NCBI GenBank assembly: GCA_009602725.1
Contig: WELB01000013.1
Span: forward strand, 421,380 to 485,379
Direction: 5' to 3'
Length of the DNA stretch: 64,000 nt
DNA from: Spirogloea muscicola
Taxonomy: Eukaryota > Streptophyta > Zygnematophyceae > Spirogloeales > Spirogloeaceae
Made by a program: the position numbers and the translations under genes. Below, piece by piece: positions 59,941 to 64,000 of the stretch (its first letter is position 1; every line of letters begins with the position of its first letter). Below the pieces are notes generated by a model that searched no databases, had not been told where the DNA came from, and was given only the letters and a program-made list of their open reading frames with translations.

Positions 59941-60303
59941 TCCGTTCCTGTGGGGCTGGCCTCTCCCGGCCACCAGTTAATCTGGCCGCGCTTGCTTCTT
60001 TCGAGTGAATACCTCACAGCCCCTTGCTTCTTTCGGAAGAAGCAAGCGCGGCCAGATTAACTGGTGGCCGGGAGAGGCCAGCCCCACAGGAACGGAGCGC
60101 TTGCTTCTTTCGAGTGAATACCTCACAGCCCCTTGCTTCTTTCGGAAGAAGCAAGCGCGGCCAGATTAACTGGTGGCCGGGAGAGGCCAGCCCCACAGGA
60201 ACGGAGCGCTTGCTTCTTTCGAGTGAATACCTCACAGCCCCTTGCTTCTTTCGGAAGAAGCAAGCGCGGCCAGATTAACTGGTGGCCGGGAGAGGCCAGC
60301 CCC
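59941..60303. repeat. Perfect 60-bp palindromic inverted repeat with 109-bp tandem units
   Basis: Bases 59941-60000 and 60037-60096 are exact reverse complements over 60 bases, around a 36-base loop. The 109-base unit starting at 59991 recurs at 60100 and 60209, the last copy ending near 60303. Each unit contributes another right arm with a reduced spacer. The arm contains the GGCTGGCCTCTCCCGGCC-type hairpin and the word ccagttaatctggccgcgc, shared with 18.3, 30.8, 32.1, 44.3, 44.5 and 49.9 kb. Confidence 0.95.
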
Positions 60304-61720
60304 ACAGGATGAACAAGGTTTCCGAAAGCTGTCCGTTGTTTTGCGGGGCTGCTCTTCCTCCCCTCAGCTCATCTGACGTCCTGTTGCTGTTTCGGGGGTT
60401 CTAAGAGCGCCCTGTCTGCCTAGCCTGTGGCTCCGCTTACCAGTTTTGAAAACCCTCTGCATAAACCTGGCTGGCCTGTACAGCCGCTAAGTCAAAACCA
60501 GTAGTCGCATTCTTCGTCTTATCTGGGCTAGCCAATCACAGCCATCGCCCTCCACAAGGAAGAGTCCTCCTCTCTGCAGCATTTCTTTGCGTTTGCCGTG
60601 CGCTTTGCGTGCAGGCCACGCGTTGCCTCCGGGCCTCGACAGAGCGACGCTTCTCGCCTTCTATTTACAGAATCTGCACTTGTTGATATCCAATAACATA
60701 TTGTACATTCTTGAGAATCTCTGGTCTTCGCATGACCATTGAGTGTCCCTTCCCAGAAGTCACAGAGAGTAATTTCATGGTTCGCGCCTTCCGGTACCAT
60801 TGACCTTGTCCGTTCCTTTTGGGCTGGCCTCTCACAGCCATCAGCCGTCTTTGGGAGTGCTGTTTCACTTCTTCGTCCTTTGCTTTGGGCTTCGGGCTTT
60901 CAAGGCCATCACCTTTGGTGCTGACAGAGCTCCGCCAACCTCCCCCAAACCTCTGCTTGCTGACCTGTAGTTCATGAGCGGGTCCGCTTAGCAGCAGGTG
61001 ATGTACTACTATCCGTAGATGTTCTTGCCTTGGTACTTGGCCACTCAGGCCCTCCATCACTCAATACACGCTTTCCACCAGACCACACGCTTCCCTTGCC
61101 TAGCTGGCCCCGTAGCCGACACGGAGGAAGGGGAAGTCCACCACAATTCAATCTCAAGTGACGGCCACGCGCAACTCAGCACTCCGCTGCTTTTCCACGT
61201 TGAGGAGAAGAAGCTCTCCTAAGGGAGACGATGGCTCAGCCACAACGTTATAGAAATTGCAATTGACCTTTCCTTCAGAAAGAAACTGCTCGCCCATAGA
61301 AAAAGAGGGCCTAAAAAAGCCAGCCCAGAAAAGAATGGACAATAAATTAAGGCCTCAAAACGGTGCCGAAAAGGAAAAACTACACAACTGGACACGAAAT
61401 GATGCAGATGAAAGCACAGTATCCACGGGTGAGCAACAGCAGGTCAGATTAACTCGAAGCTGGGAAAGAGGTACTCCGCCGAGACTCTGAGGCAGCAGCC
61501 ATAGCGCGGCCGACGCAAGTGTGGACTACGTGAGCCAGAGAGCGCTGGAACGAGACCTCCTACCCTGCTCAAGCGCCAGACAGTTGGGCACAGGCTAGGC
61601 TTGTGGAGGCAGTAGACAATGAGCGAAGCAGGACGTTGAGAAAGATGTTCACGATTCGGAGCAACCCGAGGAGTTTGAGCAAGACTGGCCTCCGTAGCCA
61701 CTCAAGGAGCTGGTGACTCT
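60304..61720. repeat. Degenerate LINE tails and hairpin modules
   Basis: Recognisable words include cctggctggcctgtacagcc (60467, like 47978), ttttgggctggcctctcacagcc (60818), gcttagcagcaggtgatgta (60986, second-subfamily UTR), the reverse-oriented aaaaagccagcccagaaaagaatgg (about 61313) and a minus-strand coding tail at about 61560-61444. Copies are older and more diverged than those at 50 kb. Confidence 0.6.
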
Positions 61721-62611
61721 GTCTGCCATCTTTGTTGCATGTCAATAGCTGCAGCAGCCCAAGCGGCGATGTGAGCGCATCATAGCTACGCCTGCACGGT
61801 TTTGCACAGCCAGATAGTGGGCGCACTGGAGCGAGTCTGGGCCCAAGAGCCAGCTTGGGCTTCCAATCACAGAGAGAGCGGCCGTGCACGCTTGTCGTGT
61901 GCACACTGCAAGCCCGATCCTGTGGCGTTCTTGGCCCAAACGAGAAGTTGGTTGTGACTGCGTGGGGCCACGACTGGTCACTGTCGCCACTGGCCTTAAG
62001 GCGGGGGCCTGCCGGTTGCGAATCAGCACCTTCTTTGCATTGGCCGGCAAGGTGTGCTCGCATGATGCAGAAAATGTGGGCTCCCTCCGTACCACCAGGC
62101 GAGCCCTTGATGTGCGCCTGTAGTACAGATGTGCGGCAGTGTTCCAGCGCTAACAACCGCCCAGATCTTCGATTACCGCCAGCCTTCCATGATCACTCGA
62201 CAAACGGCGACCGGCATTGCGCTCGGCAACCACAATGGAGGCTCACCGTCTGGACGTGCGCACTGTGCTCCCGTGGGAGGTGCAGCCTGTTCGTCGCCCA
62301 GGCTCCCGAGGAGGCCCTGGCCCCGCAGCGCCTCCAAGGCCAGCACCGGCGCTAACGGCGCTAGCTGACGGCGGTACGTCGCTAACGGCGGCGGCGGAAG
62401 GAATTGCCCACGTGGGTGGCCGCAGGGGGCGCGCTTGCCGTGCGATGATCAGGGGATCTGACGACAACTAGTCGTGGTGATCCGGGCGTGCGCCCGTGCG
62501 ACCAATGAGAGGGCCGTGCGGACTGCCGCGGCCCGGACGGCAGGGCCGTTTACGAGCCCCGCCGTTTCAAACTGCCCGCTGCCCCTCAGCCTGCAGTCCG
62601 CCTCCGCCGCC
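61721..62611. other. Upstream region of histone H1, with possible old LINE coding remnant
   Basis: Open minus-strand frames at 61569-62156 may be a strongly decayed element. The GC-rich 62160-62611 part should contain the H1 promoter and 5' UTR. No classical histone-promoter element could be identified. Confidence 0.4.
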
Positions 62612-63326
62612 ATGGCGCCGGCCAAGCCCGCGGCGGCGGCGGCGGCGGCGGCGGCGGCGNGCGGCGCACCCGCCGTACGCGGCGATGGTGGCGGAGGCTC
62701 TGGCGGCGCTGCGGGAGCGCGGGGGTTCCAGCCCGGCGGCGATCGCCAAGTACCTGGGCGCGGCGTACGCGGGCCGGCTGCCCGCCGCCTTCTTGCGCGT
62801 CCTGGGCGCCCAGCTCAAGCACCTGGCCGCCGCCGGAAAGCTCGTCAAGGTCAAGGCGTCCTATAAGCTCCCCGCCGCCCGCAAGCCCGCGCTGGCGGCG
62901 GCAGGGACGTCGCCGGCGGCGGCGGCGGCCAAGCCGGCCAAGAAGGCCGCCGCCGCTGTGAGAGCCAAGAAGGCTGGCACGCCTAAGCCCAAGAAGACGA
63001 GGGCCGCTGCGTCGACCAAGACGACGCGAGACACCGTCGCTGCCGTCGCTGCCGCTTCCACTGCCGCAGCAACTAAGCCTCCGGCCCCCGCCACGACTGC
63101 AGCGGCTGCTGCGCCGGCTGCCAAGCGACCGGTAGGCCGCCCACGGAAGGTCGCCCCGCCGTCCTTGCCGTCGGCAGAGCCCGTTACAGAGGGCGTGGCC
63201 CCTGCTGGCCCTGCCAAGACGAAGAAGGCAGCGACGGCGCCCAAGAAGCGGAAGGCGCCAGCTGTGAAGAAGGCGAAGCCCGCCAAGAAGGCGGCGAAGG
63301 CTGCACCACCAGCGCCCACTGCATGA
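62612..63326 (+). CDS. H1: Linker histone H1
   Basis: A single exon begins at ATG 62612 (gccgccatgg context; MAPAKPAAAA) and stops at 63324-63326. The frame shifts across the N at 62660 inside a (GCG)n run, so the number of repeat units is wrong in this assembly. After it, PPYAAMVAEALAALRERGG, SPAAIAKYLGAAYAG and LKHLAAAGKLVKVKASYKLP form the globular GH1 winged-helix domain. The C-terminal tail is almost only Lys, Ala and Pro (AKPAKKAAAA, KKRKAPAVKKAKPAKKAAKA), with an AT-hook-like KRPVGRPRK. It binds linker DNA at the nucleosome dyad and compacts chromatin. The intronless state is unlike most neighbours here. Confidence 0.9.
62630..62660. repeat. (GCG)n tract with N in the H1 coding exon
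   Basis: The GCG run ends in an N at 62660 that joins two different frames of one gene. It marks a collapsed or patched repeat. Confidence 0.85.
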
Positions 63327-64000
63327 CGGAATCAACGGGCTTAGGCAAGACGGACCACTGCCGTAGTGCACCCCACCACCATGGCTGCCCAACAGTGCAA
63401 TGCTGGTGCAGTGCAACATGCAGGTGTGTCTTGCCATGGTGCGCCTGAAGACAACCCAGAGAGCAGCTTGTCCTGATCAGCTTAAGGACAACTCTGGGCT
63501 TCCGGGTGCTGCCATCAGCAGCTGTGTCAGTTGACTAACCAGTTGACTAACAAGGCTTCAGTGGCCCTACGTAAAGTGCTGCTCACCGGCTGGCAAATGC
63601 ACGGATTGGCTTGCCAGCCCCTGAACTTCCTGACGTGGTGACGGTGCAGAAAGTGCTAGGCCAGCCCTCCACCTACTTATTGTACTATTTCAGTAGCTAG
63701 TTCATTGCCCTCACATGCGTGCTCATTGCCGCGGCAAAAAGTGGTCGCTCAGCTCGCCGTTGTTATTATGTAGGTTGCTGCGACCTCTGCATTGGAGCTA
63801 GCTCAGCTCTGCATGTGGTGGCCCTTTATTACCAGCTAGCCCACTGCCTTGACATGTAGTGCAGCCAACAATGCTGCGTCAAGAAGGCCTTATTTATGCT
63901 TATTTGTATATCAATAAAGTTATAGCCTCTTGTAGCATGAGGCAGGAGCACAACGTGCTGTTGCTTTTCTTGTTGCAGCTTCACGATGTCAACTTTGAAG
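63327..64000. other. 3' flank of histone H1
   Basis: No gene is recognised. An AATAAA hexamer at 63913-63918 is a possible polyadenylation signal for the H1 or another transcript, 587 bases after the stop. No histone-type 3' stem-loop was found. Confidence 0.45.

Overview
This is a eukaryotic nuclear window from the green plant lineage, most likely a streptophyte, possibly a streptophyte alga. The evidence is a bona fide EIN3/EIL ethylene-signalling transcription factor, plant-type telobox repeats (ccctaaaccctaaac), a plant-type OSCA-like channel, a lysine-rich linker histone H1, and intron-dense genes with GT-AG introns and GC-rich first exons carrying GGC/GCC tracts. All exon models were built by hand from splice sites, reading phase and family similarity. 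The species cannot be named from the sequence.

Gene order (strand): EIN3-like factor (+, 5' end cut off), CPSF6/CFIm68-like polyadenylation factor (-), folylpolyglutamate synthase (+, 15 exons), membrane-anchored 11beta-HSD-like short-chain dehydrogenase (-), PyrP2-like riboflavin-pathway HAD phosphatase (-), a retroelement-rich block (18-21 kb), KCTD-like BTB protein with a Cys/His-rich tail (+), TMEM186-like mitochondrial protein (-), monoacylglycerol-lipase-like hydrolase (+), a scrambled repeat block (30.2-32.2 kb), membrane-anchored GT4-like glycosyltransferase (+), SEC23 (-, 16 exons, complete), UBE3D/HECT_2-like E3 ligase (+), a TPR protein (+), a BolA protein (-), a second large retroelement block (47.9-52.2 kb), an OSCA-like mechanosensitive channel (+, 11 exons), an unrecognised two-exon gene (-), a tandem-palindrome repeat, and linker histone H1 (+). 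Several neighbours are divergent pairs with short shared upstream regions (CPSF6/FPGS, TMEM186/hydrolase, SEC23/UBE3D). No operon-like logic is expected. These are housekeeping genes of RNA processing, folate and flavin metabolism, secretion, ubiquitylation, membrane transport and chromatin.

The accessory DNA is dominated by 5'-truncated copies of a LINE-like (non-LTR) retroelement, mostly on the minus strand. Their C-terminal ORF keeps a Cys/His knuckle and a PD-(D/E)XK-like endonuclease motif. Their 3' UTRs are built from short modules, each with a GGGCTGG...CAGCCC hairpin. These modules also occur alone, inside a gene promoter, inside an intron, and as fold-back pairs. The most striking case is a perfect 60-bp inverted repeat with a 36-bp loop, followed by 109-bp tandem units, at 59941-60303. 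This LINE-hairpin-foldback module family is the best candidate for something undescribed here.

Six single N bases lie at or beside low-complexity tracts, five of them in or next to coding exons. In the histone H1 gene the reading frame changes across the N, so some apparent breaks are assembly artefacts.
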